NCBI RefSeq assembly: GCF_030272615.1
Contig: NC_081406.1
Coordinates: forward strand, 232,118,396-232,182,395
DNA from: Cryptomeria japonica
Taxonomy: Eukaryota > Streptophyta > Pinopsida > Cupressales > Cupressaceae
Length of the DNA stretch: 64,000 nucleotides
Direction: 5' to 3'
Shown here: piece by piece, positions 53,640 through 64,000 of the stretch
Layout: each line of letters begins with the position of its first letter
Numbering within the stretch: the stretch's first letter is position 1
Made by a program: the position numbers and the translations under genes
The notes under the pieces: generated by a model
Databases searched by the model: none
What the model was told of the DNA's origin: nothing
Seen by the model: only the letters and a program-made list of their open reading frames with translations

Positions 53640-53935
53640 AAATTAGAATTTAAAAATAAAATAAAATAATGCATGGTAAACTTTTTAACGTGACTGACGA
53701 CGCTGGCATGACACGCCTTCGGGCTCCACGCGAAATGCTTTTGACCCGAAGCTATGAACCAGTGAGGCCACAACCGGGGGACCTCATCCCCACACTTCAC
53801 TTGTTCAAACCCGTGAGCACAACGACCCAATGAAGACACAAGGCCTGCGAGCACAATGGCCCAGCAGGTGTTTGAACCTTGGTGGTCGCTTCACCAACGA
53901 AGTGTTTTAGCCATGACACTACATGTCTGAAGACC
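53640..53935 (-). mobile_element. tRNA-derived SINE candidate
   Basis: A GC-richer island in AT-rich DNA. On the minus strand, TGGCTAAAACACTTCGTTGG (53894-53913) resembles a pol III A box, and GGTTCAAACACC (53867-53878) a B box, at near-tRNA spacing with GAAGCGACCACCAA between. The body runs about 200 bp and ends in an A/T-rich tail (TTATTTTATTTTATTTTT). Flanking target duplications could not be fixed. Confidence 0.5.
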
Positions 53936-55410
53936 ACTTTAGAAGTTTTTTTACATATAGATTTAAAAATATATATATTTTTTACATTTAATAAATAATA
54001 ATAGAAAGTTGTTTTTTAATTTAGATTTGTTTCTTTTAAATGTAGATTTAAAATAAAATAAAATTTATTTACTAGATATTAATAATCTAAAGATTCCTTT
54101 TAATTTAGAGTATAGTCTTAACTTATTTTTAATTTATCCGTTGTCTAGTCATAATAAATATTAATAATAGAAAGTTTCTTTTTAATTTAGATTTTAGTCT
54201 ATAACTTATTTTTAAATTATCTACTATTTATCATTAAAATTACATGGAGAAATAAGCTGGGTGGGTGTCATTGTAATAATTCACATGTAAATAAAAAAAT
54301 GATCAAATATTGGTCAAATTGACCAATATTTGAACACAAGTGAACCTATAAGTGTTATATAAAAAAGGCATAAATACATTCTTGATAGGGGAAATAAATT
54401 ATTTTTTGTTTCAAATAAAATGTCATAGCTATCCACTATAAGTGTGTCATTTATAAAAAAAGATGCTCACTTAAACAAGTACTCTTATCATAATGAAAAA
54501 TATATTATTCTTATGTGTACAACTATTGGGGTAGCAATGTATATGCATTGGAGTATTTCATATTAATAATTTATCTTATCATAAATATTAAAGGTGAACA
54601 CAATAAATATGTTATTTTTTCTCATGAAATGTGAGGGATTGTCCAAATGTTTTAGTGCTCAACAATTTGTCCCCTTGTGCTCAATAATTTGTCCCATTTT
54701 ATATAATAATATGTTATTTTTATAGCTACACATATTTTTTTGTGTTCAACTATTGGTTCCTTGGTGTTGGATATAAAAGTTAGAGACAACACACATTTAT
54801 GATTACTAGTAGGAATTTGTTCAATTAAGTTGCATATAAGTTATATTTTACATAAAATACGATATTATACTAACTACAAATGATATTTTTTTATTCAACT
54901 ACTAGGGATTTTTAATTAAGTTTTGGTCAAATATTTAAAAAGTCATTTTTTTGGTCACTTGCACTAGACGTGTTATTTTGACGAGTTGCATGATGAGTCA
55001 CTCCTTCAAACCTTAATTGTAAATAGTTAAGTGTCCAATTTACATTTCTAAAACAAACAGAAGTCTTACGACAACTATATATTGAAGAAGTTAGCCCTCA
55101 CCACCACTATTAATCCCTCTCCCCTAATTCATTTATATGTTGGTATTCATGAAATCATGAATAGGAATATGAAATAAGTAATTCTTTGAAAGATGGAATA
55201 TAAAAGAGTTGAAATTTAAAAACAATTCACTCTTCGCTTCGTATTTCTTGGAGAGTTTTTTTAGGGCTCATTATGATGAAAAACATTTCAGCCAACCTTG
55301 GTGGATTTTTATAGGATCCAGGTGCATATATTGGATAGAATTTCAAATTTTTGGATGTGAGAAAGATGCATCTTCTCGAGGTTGAAGTTTTTGATAAATT
55401 TCCTGGAGGT
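53936..55410. other. AT-rich stretch, no gene seen
   Basis: 53990-54240 has loose repeats of AATAATAGAAAGTT and TTTTTAATTTAGATT. Nothing else. Confidence 0.5.
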
Positions 55411-55598
55411 TTGCAGGCAAATGAAAAATTATTGTTTTCTCTGATTCCTACAGGTGCAAGGAAGAAACTATTGGATAATTTTTGGGAGAGCTATCGGTAA
55501 GGAATTGCAGGCAAATGAAAAATTATTGTTTTCTCTGATTTCTACAGGTGCAAGGAAGAAACTATTGGATAATTTTTGGGAGAGCTATCAATAAGGAA
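55411..55598 (+). repeat. Two tandem copies of a 94-bp segment
   Basis: TTGCAGGCAAATGAAAAATT starts copies at 55411 and 55505, which differ at very few positions, so the duplication is recent. Confidence 0.92.
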
Positions 55599-56290
55599 AA
55601 AATAGATACTGAGATTGGGACGCCATTATAAGGTTTTCATTGAAGTTTGTTTTCTAGGCGTAAGGAAACTCACCTAAGTTTGGACGTTGGACATTGTTTG
55701 TTGGGGTGATCACACTCAAACTTCTTGGCATTGCATTGAGTGCTGGTTTGTGGCGTTCGTGGTGGCATTGAAACTGGTCGCTGCCATTTATGGGGGTGGC
55801 GTGAGGCCTGCAGCAAGACATTTGAAGCTGGAAGAGGACGTGGGGAGCTTGGGAGTGCTTCCTATAGATGGCGCGAACCCTTGGAGATTTCCAAGCAAGT
55901 TGGAGGCTTGGCATGGGAATTGATGATGAGAAAATGTGTTATTAGTCCATTGAATGACCTGGATGTATAAGGTCAGATTTATATCTGTTATTTCTTCTAT
56001 GCTGATGCTCAGAACAGGAAGTGTAATCTTCATTTTTGTTCATAATAATCATTTGGAATAAAATGTTAGATGTCAATGTATTTCCTTAAAGTGTATAAAT
56101 ATTATGTAACGGAAATTTGTTCAAAACCTTAAGGAATGTTAATCCAAAGCATTGCAATCTGAAAACTCTTTAGCAAGTTTGCACATTAACTGTTTGGCAA
56201 AATGTCCATACGATAAAACTATGAAAGGTGGCAAAAATCTTGCATAGAAAATTGGGTCAGATCATTACAATTTATCAACAATATAAGCTT
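55599..56290. other. Unassigned stretch with a GC-richer block
   Basis: 55690-55920 is open on both strands (78 and 86 codons) and GC-richer than its surroundings, but neither translation shows a known motif. I do not call a gene. Confidence 0.3.
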
Positions 56291-57043
56291 CCATTGCCAT
56301 AATGCAACTTACTTCTCATCCCAGTACCTTTAGCTTTTCTGGGTTTCCTTCAGGACTTCTCTTTCCTTTGACAATTTCTTGTCAAAATAATGCAAGTACA
56401 GAAGCAACATGTTGGATCAGCAGCAACTCAGGTACATAGACGGTTTGTGACAAGCAGTAAGAAGGACATTTAGATCAGTCTGCATTCTGGAGCAGTAATA
56501 TCCTCTTTGCTCCTTTATTTTCTTGACCGCCTCTTTGCTTGACCTTATCTCCTCTTTAAGGACTGTTTTCAGCTCTCAGAACATCTTCCCTTTTACAATC
56601 TCCATCAAAAATGTCCAAATGCATCTCCAGGATCTTTATTTTCTTCTTATTTTCTTGCAGGTACAGCAGTAAGTTAAATCTAGGATCTTTAAGTTTGCAG
56701 AGCTTATCAGCTTGATTCAACCATCTTTACTGCACCAAAGACAACAAAACATCATATTCCTCAACAATCTACATAACCAAACTTTGACAGAAAAAACCTT
56801 GTCAATATATAGCATTTCTATCTCTGTATTCTATCTATAAACCATATCAATTTGGAAACAGCACCCAATTTGATTCTTCCATTCCTGCAGTATTTCTTTC
56901 AATTGCCCTTGGACTGTCCATTCATCTTTAATTCGCTTGTATGGTAGTCTTGTACAGCCATTTAATGATTTGACCACATTTGAATGTCTGACAGCCCTAG
57001 GGTCTGTTATGAGAGTCCCACTAGGTGATGAGTCAACAGTCAT
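56290..57043 (-). pseudogene. Exon-like minus-strand segments of an unidentified gene
   Basis: 57043-56831 gives 70 codons (LPYKRIKDEWTVQGQLKEI...). Further along, after an acceptor-like TTTGGTGCAG near 56730, comes WLNQADKLCKLKDPRFNLLL with YLQENKKKIKILEMHLDIF, then Lys/Glu-rich helix across two frames (KEEIRSSKEAVKKIKEQRG). This looks like a degraded multi-exon host gene fragment with a coiled coil. I cannot name the family. TRIM-B inserted right at its 5' edge. Confidence 0.3.
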
Positions 57044-57045
57044 CC

Positions 57046-57584
57046 TGATCAGAAATAAGTCAGAGTATTAAATATCTTAATCTTTAATTAATATTTGTTT
57101 TCATTATTTCATAGAAATGTAATAACCTTTCAATACTGGATTGTCTTTTTGACGTCCGATGAGGACATAAATGTAGTGGCTGTTCAGCTTCTTTGAAAGC
57201 TTATAAATAAGCCCAATTCGAATCCAATTGCAGGGAGTTAGAGAGTTATAGAGTTACAGAGCTACAGGCATACAACTCTTAGGATGAGTTTGCAAAGCTA
57301 TGACATTTTGTATCAGCTCTCATGAAATCCACAGGCATACGCTCCTTCACAAGATTGCCTAACTTGTACGGGCTCGGGCATACAACTCTTTTTCACAGAG
57401 TTTGCCCAAATTGGATAGATTCAAGGGCATACAACTCTCTTTCACAGAGTTTGCCAAAAATTGTATGGTTCTTACATATTTTCAATGAAATGAATTTTTT
57501 TTGTATATGATTTATTATGTGTTTACAATACCACCAATTTTGCTTTGGGTATTGTCCTCTGAATTGACAAAATAATTCAGACAA
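57046..57584 (+). repeat. TRIM-B 5' LTR (539 bp)
   Basis: TGATCAGAAATA ... AATTCAGACAA. Holds two copies of a 48-49 bp GGGCATACAACTCT unit (from 57376 and 57425), plus two more degenerate units before them. Confidence 0.88.
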
Positions 57585-57585
57585 G

Positions 57586-57598
57586 TGGTATCAGAGCC
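57586..57598 (+). other. TRIM-B primer binding site (initiator Met tRNA)
   Basis: TGGTATCAGAGCC, one base after the LTR. Confidence 0.9.
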
Positions 57599-57967
57599 AG
57601 GTTTGATCATTTTAGGTGCATCTACAGGGTGCCTTCTTTGGCATCTAGTTGACTCTAATCATTTCTCAATTTACAGTATGGTGTCTCTAGAATAAGTTCA
57701 AAACTGGTGAGCCCACCATTAATAAGGAGCATTTCTTTCCACGTCCATGTCAGTCATCTCACAAGACAACATTCTTGTTCCTGTCATGAAATTAGACTTC
57801 TCAAGTCAGGGCAACCGAAGATTTGAAAATGAGGTAATGTCCATTGGTATCATGTAAATCTGGTTTGTTTCATAGGCTTATGTGTAGAGGGAGAAGATTG
57901 GTGACTGTTGGCTGTCCGGCAAACGTTTTGCCTTCTAAACTATAGACTGTACCTGTATTATAGACTT

Positions 57968-58300
57968 TCAACTGTAAGATCTTTTGCAACCAAGCATAGA
58001 TTCTAACACATGTTGAAAAGCAAGTACCTCATTACCAAGTTTTTGTGGATTGCTAAACTGCTGCAAACTATCAAAAATAATATCATTTGTAAGATAAATC
58101 ACATGCAAAGGTGCTGCCATTTGTACACGTCGAAAATACAGCCATTGATGGCCTTTCTTTCTCTCAAATTTTCCAAGAAATATTTTAGAGCGGTGGACTT
58201 GCCAAGGATTGGAACTTCCATCTACATAATTCCAAATAAATTGTGGGTACACATTCTGAACCAGACTGGCTGGTGGTTTTATTTATTGCTTCCCAAGATG
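57968..58300 (-). pseudogene. Captured fragment resembling a CID/RPR domain, antisense in TRIM-B
   Basis: Minus-strand frame of 94 codons: MAAPLHVIYLTNDIIFDSLQ then NPQKLGNEVLAFQHVLESML. The L-H-V-I-Y-L-x-N-D-I-x-F-x-S-L and N-E-x-L-A-F motifs resemble the CTD-interacting (RPR) domain of plant SWAP/CID splicing-type proteins. Only part of one domain is present, with no start or end signals, as expected for a fragment copied into a non-autonomous element. Family call made from memory of the motif, not from a search. Confidence 0.45.
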
Positions 58301-58627
58301 ATGCCTGACATGTCACACATTAATGTGACTATAGAGTGGAGGAAGAGCGCCTACTTCAATCTCCCTTACCCAGGTGAATAAAAATGAACAGTAGCATTTT
58401 GGACTCTATTTCTGCCTACACAAGGAGGCCGTGTCAAGATTGAATCAGTGTTTTTAAAGCAGTGATCCTGATTATTGGTGGAATCAAACAGCTTTTAACA
58501 CCTTCAGACTCTTGGTTAAAGGAATTTGTAGCAGAGGCTCTCATCTAGCACCTTCAAGCTGCATGGAAGGATTTTATTTGGAAGATGATCGAGCAATGGG
58601 GCCTATTGCCTTTCAAGAAGGGAGTAA

Positions 58628-59254
58628 TGATCAGAAATACGTTAGAGTATTAAATTTCTTAATCTTTAATTAATTTTTGTTTTCATATAAATGTAATAAC
58701 CTTTCAATACTGGATTGTCTTTTTGACTTTCGATGAGGACATAAATGTAGTGGCTGTTCAGCTTCTTTGAAAGCTTATAAATAAGCCCAATTCGAATCCA
58801 ATTGCAGGGAGGTAGAGAGTTATAGAGTTACAAAGCTACAAGCATACAACTCTTAGGATGAGTTTGCAAAGCTATGACATTTTGTATCAGCTCTCATGAA
58901 GTTCATAGGCATACGCTCCTTCACAAGATTGCCTAACTTGTACGGGCTCGGGCATACAACTCTTTTTCACAGAGTTTGCCCAAATTGGATAGATTTCGGG
59001 CATACAACTCTCTTTTATAGAGCTTGCCCAAATTGGATGAATTCCGGGCATACAACTCTCTTTCATAGAGTTTGTCCAAATTGGATAGATTCAAGGGCAT
59101 ACAACTCTCTTTCACAGAGTTTGCCAAAAATTGTATGGTTCTTACATATTTTCAGTGAAATGAATTTTTTTTTTATATGATTTATTATGTGTTTACAATA
59201 CCACCAATTCTGTTTTGGGTATTGTCCTCTGAATTGACAAAATAATTCAGATCA
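58628..59254 (+). repeat. TRIM-B 3' LTR (627 bp)
   Basis: Same as the 5' LTR except for four instead of two copies of the 48-49 bp unit (58950, 58998, 59046, 59095) and a small deletion near 58680. Confidence 0.88.
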
Positions 59255-60120
59255 CATCTAGTTGGTCTTCATCATCGGATCTTGACAGCATCCCTGTAAC
59301 TGTCTAAGACAACCTTTTTATTGGTGCAACAACCTTCAAACCAGAGTTATACCTGCTTTAAACCTGCTATGACAGGATTTTGCTTATAGCAGTTGATGTG
59401 ACTGTTCTAATGGTGTTCGTAGCAGCATTCTACTACTGTTATAATAGTCTTTGGAAGTTCATGGAGTGAGAGTCCTCATACTATGTGTTATGATACGCCT
59501 TTCAATTGTTATGACATTATTTTAACACCATAACACATAATAAGACCATCCTTTCTTCTTTTCACTGGTGGTCTTGAGAGGCTGATACCAGCTATTTTGC
59601 TGTTCTTGATGTTGTTATAGCAGTCCTCTTACTGCTTATGACTGTATTCTAGGTCCTTTGGGATCCCCTCTACAATGATTGTTCTAACGTTTATCCCAAT
59701 ATTAGACATGACTTTCAACATGATGATCTTCTTACTGCTGTCATGTGACGGTCCTTTGAACTTCATGACAATCCTCATAATGTAGAGCATAGCTTGGAGT
59801 GTTGACATGATAGTTTTCCTTTGTCAAGAAAGTGTCTCAGCAACAAACAGTCCCTGACTACTATAGCAGTCCTTTCATGAATGGCGTGTGATAATCAGGT
59901 AATGATTTGTGGTTGTCCAAATGATTTCCATGAATTTCTTCTTTAAATTGATCTCCATCTACTTAGTTTGGTGACAATTATGGTTGTTCGTTGGTAATTT
60001 TTTCGCTGATAACGTGTTATATAATGAAACAACTCCTTTGCTTACATAACCTGACCGTATGGCTTCACACTTGGCAGAATACTCCCTAAAAGACTGCCCT
60101 ATGTATTTGCTTTGACCATA
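59255..60120. other. Repetitive stretch with recurring ATGACAGT/CAGTCCTT words, no gene
   Basis: TATGACAG, CAGTCCTTT and TCATGACAATCC words recur with no fixed period. The same style appears at 62450-63200, on the other side of the hAT3 region, which suggests one repeat split by an insertion. Confidence 0.4.
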
Positions 60121-60279
60121 TATCACATACTCGGACTCGGAGAGTACTTGGCAAGCCCAAATTTTTTGACTTGGCAAAAACTCGGTGAAAATTTGGCAAA
60201 AACTCGGCAACTTAAAAAGTACTATAGTTTCTTATAAAAACACATTTTTTGTTGTTGAAAAATTCAATTAAAAAATGTA

Positions 60280-60612
60280 TCAAATGAACCTAAAAACTAT
60301 GAGGAAGTTAGGAGCAATGGCTTCTCGTATGGCTGCCAATTGCCTTGACCTCTTCGATTTTTTTTTATCTAGTGCTCTAAGGAGCGCTATCACCTTTTGT
60401 TTGACCTCTTTAGGAGCTTTTGGACATGGCACGACATCACAAGAAGGAATGCGTGCAAGATGGTGTATGAGGCGATTGATGTCTCCACTATGTTTCTTCA
60501 TGCACCACGTACAAATAACTGTCCTTGGTACCGGTCCCATTATGGCATGTTTCGAAGTGAGGTCATGATTTGCACTTGCAAAGTTCAAAGTAGATGTGGA
60601 GCCAGATGCCAT
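60280..60612 (-). pseudogene. hAT3: BED-type zinc finger fragment of a hAT transposase
   Basis: 110-codon frame. After a short head it reads CTWCMKKHSGDINRLIHHLA then RIPSCDVVPCPKAPKEVKQK, the C-x2-C ... H-H-L-A-x-I-P-x-x-x-V-x-x-C-P-x-A-P pattern of plant BED-finger hAT proteins, followed by a Lys/Arg-rich linker. The frame ends in AT-rich DNA with no catalytic domain. The finger would bind the element's ends. ACTCGG words at 60130-60210 and ACTCGCCGAG at 62380-62392 may mark the element's two ends. Confidence 0.7.
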
Positions 60613-60659
60613 TATGATTATAAATCAACCTACAACACATCAGTGAAAAAATAATATAA

Positions 60660-62030
60660 ACATTGAGCTAAAATTCTAAAGTTGTAAATAATTTTTATTT
60701 TTCATTAAATTTATTATATTTATGAGTTTAATTTATAAAAATAATAAACAATTTTAATTTTCTATATATATTACCTAGATAAATAATATATACATGATAA
60801 TTAATCTGAGTTTATAATTTTTAAAATTTACAATAATAAAATAATAAAAATTATATTTGAATCATATCACTATATATCTTATATTCTTAATAATTAATAT
60901 ATAAAATCCAATTTATAAATTTTTATATAAATATTTCATTTAAAATTATTATAAGTTTTTTTTCAATTATTGAGCTAATAATAGTTTTAACAAAATAATT
61001 ATTATAAGTGTTTTTTTTCAATTATTATTTTTAATTTTATATTATATTTTGGTTAGTAATTTTTTTTTGAATATGATAATATTGTAAAACCAATTTTAAG
61101 CAAAATTTGAATTTAAATAAAGTAATTTAAATAATATAGATTTAAAAAAAAAAAGAATAATCCATTTCAAAATTATAAAATCTAATTTATAAATTTTTAA
61201 ATAAATATTCCATTTAAAAATTATTATAAGTTTTTTTTCAATTATTTAAAAAAAAATTATATTATATTTTGATTAGTAATATTGTAAAACCGATTTTAAA
61301 GAAAAAGTTGAATTTGAATAAAATAATTTAGATATGCTTTTTTTTAGACAAATTGGTTGATGGCCAAATGCATGTCAACTATCTGAATATAATATGCCTC
61401 TAGACGTAAATATAACTAGTATACCTATATTTAAAAAATATATGTAAAGTAAATATAACTAGTATACCTATATTTAAGAAATATATGTAAAGTAAATATA
61501 ACTAGTTTACCTATATTTAAAAAATATATGTAAAGTAAATATAACTAGTTTACCTATATTTAAAAAATATATGTAAAGTCAATGGGCCCTTGGTCTACTG
61601 GTGAAGTTGAATGGCTCCAAATGAACCCAAACATGACATATTTCATGCATTCACCTGTCATTTGCATATCAAATTGTTTCAAAAATGGATTTTATTTTGA
61701 TGTCATTGTATATGCTTCTCAATATAAATATAAATATATTAATATAAATTAAAAACTTAAAAGTAGGACTTTTAAATAATAAATATTCCAATTTTCAATA
61801 ATATTTTATATATAATAATAATATTGTAATTGAAATATAATAGAACCTAAAATTTAATATATGCAAAAATTAATTATTTTAAAGTTTTATTAAAATTTTT
61901 TTTGAGTATGTACTTTTTTTCAAGGATTTTTTTTTTTATATATTCTGATTTTTCTTCAGTCACAGATTTTATAAAAGTAAATTTTGAGAAATCTATATTG
62001 TGTCGTAGTAGATTTCTCTATATTATGTAA
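60660..62030. other. Very AT-rich stretch, no gene
   Basis: Long A and T runs. Only the 43-bp array at 61416-61582 is notable. Confidence 0.6.
61416..61582 (+). repeat. Tandem array, 43-bp unit, four copies
   Basis: CTAGTATACCTATATTTAAA begins units at 61416, 61459, 61502 and 61545; TATATGTAAAGTAAATATAA ends each. Nearly identical copies. Confidence 0.92.
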
Positions 62031-62440
62031 GCTAAAGATTAATGAAAAAAACCTGATCAGGAAATTGATAGCGGAATTTGATCCTCGAATCGCCAAATCC
62101 AAGTTCGAACTGTTTTGTCGTCTGGGGTCGCGTTAGGATTCTAAAGGAGAAATCGCAGGTAAAAATTACTAAAAATCGAATCAAAACGCAGGTAAAATTG
62201 CGCCAAAACGCGTGTTTGACCGCCCCCACGAGTTAGGGTGTGATTTCTTGCTAGTATTTGCGTGGTTTTCGGCGATTTTATGCTATTTTTTCACGAGTTT
62301 TCTGCTACCTCCTAGCGTGAGTAAACCTACGAGTGCTCGGGAAAGGTTTTTCTGAGCAAATACTCACACACTCAGCGAGTACTCGCCGAGTTTGCAAACT
62401 ATTGACAATCTAAAGTTAAACAACTTAAAACAACCCTATT
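62031..62440. other. CG-richer end region, possible right end of the hAT3 element
   Basis: AATCGCC, TCGCAGG and ACTCGCCGAG words; no ORF. No target duplication could be matched to the left side. Confidence 0.3.
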
Positions 62441-63420
62441 TACCTATTTACTACTCATGATATCTATCATGACAGTGGTCAAGTGGTTTATGGTCGACTA
62501 TCGATGGCTATGACAGTTAATTGCTGACTGTAGGTAGGTGGTTTAGAAATATCGCTTAAGCACAGGAGTGTTTCGATAGTTTCCAGGTGAACCCTGACCA
62601 TAATCATTGATTGGTGTGATAATTTTACATGAAAATAGTCCTTCACTACCATTATGGCATCCCTAATGGCTACTATGACAGTTTGTCTCCTGTAATGAGA
62701 AGACCATTTTGAATCAAGTCCCAAATCGTCTTAGGGTATCTTCTCATAGTCATTTAATGCTGATCACTATCTTTACAAACTTATGAGATTATAAGAATGA
62801 CCAGACTTCCCTGTCAAATTCATTCTTGACAGTCCCTAGCCTAATGACAGCACTAGCAACATGATATCAAATGAAATGGCTTAATCCTTTTGACAACCCA
62901 TATCTACCAATTGCTCATGCAATCCCAGGAGGTCCATGCAAGTTCTTGGGTTTAGATAATGCTCCAAGTTAATGGCCATGATGTAATGATCAGATCATTG
63001 GCCTATTCAACTGTCCATTTAAATGCATGATAGTTGTTTGTTGACAAGATGATCTTACCATCACAGTCCCTTGAATGTTACCATGACTATTGTTATTGCT
63101 AACTGTGATAAATCTCTGATTCTAGCAATACGATTGTCTTTTATGACCCATTGACTGAATGTCCAGGACTTGGTGCTCTGATGACACATTTAGTTTTGGG
63201 TATATGAAACCCAATGGTCACATGACTGTTTGCCTTCCCGAGACTCTTCGTTTCATGCTTGAATAAATGTATAAATAGATGTGTATAGGCATGTACTGTA
63301 TATCGGCTAATAGATAAGATATCCTTGCTTGAGAGTGGACGTAGGCGATTGCTGAACGACTATAAATCGTGTCTTGTCTCTTGTCATCTCTTTAGTCACG
63401 CCTACTCCAATTCCTAGAAG
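62441..63420. other. Repetitive stretch, no gene; TATA-like motif at 63268
   Basis: Same TGACAGT/CATGACTG style as 59255-60120. TGTATAAATAGATG near 63268 looks like a plus-strand TATA box, but no plus-strand gene follows in the window. Confidence 0.35.
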
Positions 63421-63518
63421 TAGACGCCTTTCACTTTTTCTTTCAATTCTTCAAAATTCAAACCATCTTCTTCACTCATTTCTTGTCCCAACAATTCTTC
63501 CAAAGACACAAGGATCTT

Positions 63519-64000
63519 TTATTGAATCCCCTTGATGGCTTCTTCTATCTTTTCACATTCTACCTTCACTCTGTCAAGTGTTGCCTTTATCATCATTAGG
63601 GACCTATACCAATGATGGAAGTCATATATATTTCCTTCCTCAATTACACCTTCTTGTATCAATGTTTGCATAAGAATACCTCTCAATACCCTGAGACGAG
63701 CAATCGTCATGTCTTGTCCCACCCAAAAATCTTCCCACTAGTTTTCCATACTATGGATTCTCCCTTTGAACAATGCCATTTCATCATACATCCATACCAA
63801 CCCTTGTAAAAACCCCTCTGCTTGCCTTGAGATGTTCTCTATCCACTTTCTCATTTTTTGATTTGAATTCCTCATGGCCTTGAGGTTTTCGAATAACTCC
63901 CATGGAATGGAAGGAGATGGGACAAATGTTTCATCCTCTTGTCTTACCGGTTTTGTCAACCGTTGTATGAATTACTTCAATCTCATATTTTTTGCTTCCA
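63519..64000 (-). pseudogene. ORF-D: accessory-type protein fragment, continues beyond window
   Basis: Minus-strand frame entering from the right: MTKPVRQEDETFVPSPSIPW then ELFENLKAMRNSNQKMRKWI, a TAG at 63738-63740 where Gln fits, then DMTIARLRVLRGILMQTLIQ and KATLDRVKVECEKIEEAIKG, TAA at 63519. Helical, charged C-terminal part like those of ORF-A to ORF-C, with a similar stop pattern. Family unknown. Confidence 0.45.

Larger units (their letters stand above)
57046..59254 (+). mobile_element. TRIM-B: non-autonomous LTR element, 2.2 kb
   Basis: 5' LTR 57046-57584 and 3' LTR 58628-59254, both starting TGATCAGAAATA. Primer site TGGTATCAGAGCC at 57586, purine tract AAGAAGGGAGTAA before the 3' LTR, target duplication CATCC (57041-57045) versus CATCT (59255-59259). 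No gag or pol; the interior includes a likely captured host-gene fragment in antisense. Confidence 0.88.

Noticed and set aside
55654-55923. Overlapping ORFs on both strands
   Set aside because: No recognisable protein feature; both frames open because the block is GC-richer.
36351-57598. TGGTATCAGAGC sites as tRNA genes
   Set aside because: They are 12-13 base primer sites next to LTRs; no tRNA body surrounds them.
1-64000. Use of TAG/TAA as Gln codons (ciliate-like genetic code)
   Set aside because: Some stops replace Trp (2131), TGA replaces Arg in hAT1, frameshifts and lost catalytic residues are present, and the elements and LEA gene are plant-like. Decay explains it better.

Overview
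The window looks like nuclear DNA of a seed plant with a large, repeat-packed genome. Evidence: chromodomain Ty3/gypsy and Ty1/copia-type elements, initiator-methionine-tRNA primer sites, hAT elements with 8-bp target duplications, short non-autonomous LTR elements, and one seed-maturation (LEA) gene with plant-type introns. A gymnosperm fits the density and decay of the elements, but that is an inference. Nearly all coding sequence belongs to mobile elements, and nearly all of it is broken.

Layout. 1-5.2 kb: 3' part of a dead gypsy element (Gy1), ending in its 3' LTR. 5.2-9.0 kb: a hAT transposase gene (hAT1) with TATA box and leader, open in one frame for 930 codons except for six premature stops. 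9.4-10.8 kb: a duplicated non-coding repeat. 10.9-14.4 kb: a large broken gene of unknown function (ORF-A). 15.3-15.9 kb: a small minus-strand gene candidate. 16.3-18.7 kb: a 41-bp tandem array, then the 3' end and 3' LTR of another retroelement. 18.7-19.0 kb: a hAT-type MITE with perfect target duplication. 21.2-22.9 kb: the only recognisable host gene, a seed maturation protein (SMP/LEA) gene of three exons, with an ABRE/G-box, a TATA box and what appears to be a damaged second splice donor. 22.9-25.9 kb: local duplications. 25.8-26.5 kb: hAT2 remnant (minus). 26.7-29.9 kb: AT-rich, no gene.

29.9-43.45 kb is a nest. A copia-type element (Cop1: gag coiled coil, four CCHC knuckles, a 1,050-codon accessory ORF-B, polypurine tract, TGTTGG...CCAACA 3' LTR) has a complete gypsy chromovirus (Gy2, 34734-42660, both LTRs, primer site, near-perfect 5-bp target duplication) inserted in its 3' LTR.

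43.7-47.4 kb: a third accessory-type gene (ORF-C, minus) between two direct copies of an unidentified coding fragment. 47.5-49.8 kb: zinc-knuckle fragment and an ORF remnant interrupted by the inverted second copy of the MITE. 51.7-53.3 kb: an intact 1.6-kb non-autonomous LTR element (TRIM-A) carrying an 11-unit 41-bp array. 53.6-53.9 kb: tRNA-like SINE candidate. 57.0-59.25 kb: a second non-autonomous LTR element (TRIM-B) with what looks like a captured host exon. 60.3-60.6 kb: BED-finger hAT3 remnant. 63.5-64 kb: a fourth accessory-type ORF (minus) running off the window.

The unifying theme is decay. Across elements of different classes the coding frames are often preserved over kilobases, and most premature stops fall where C-to-T change would convert Gln (CAG/CAA) or Arg (CGA) codons. 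This is as expected for cytosine-methylated, silenced transposons. The least described components are the accessory ORFs A-D, which I cannot assign to a known family, and the two compact LTR elements.
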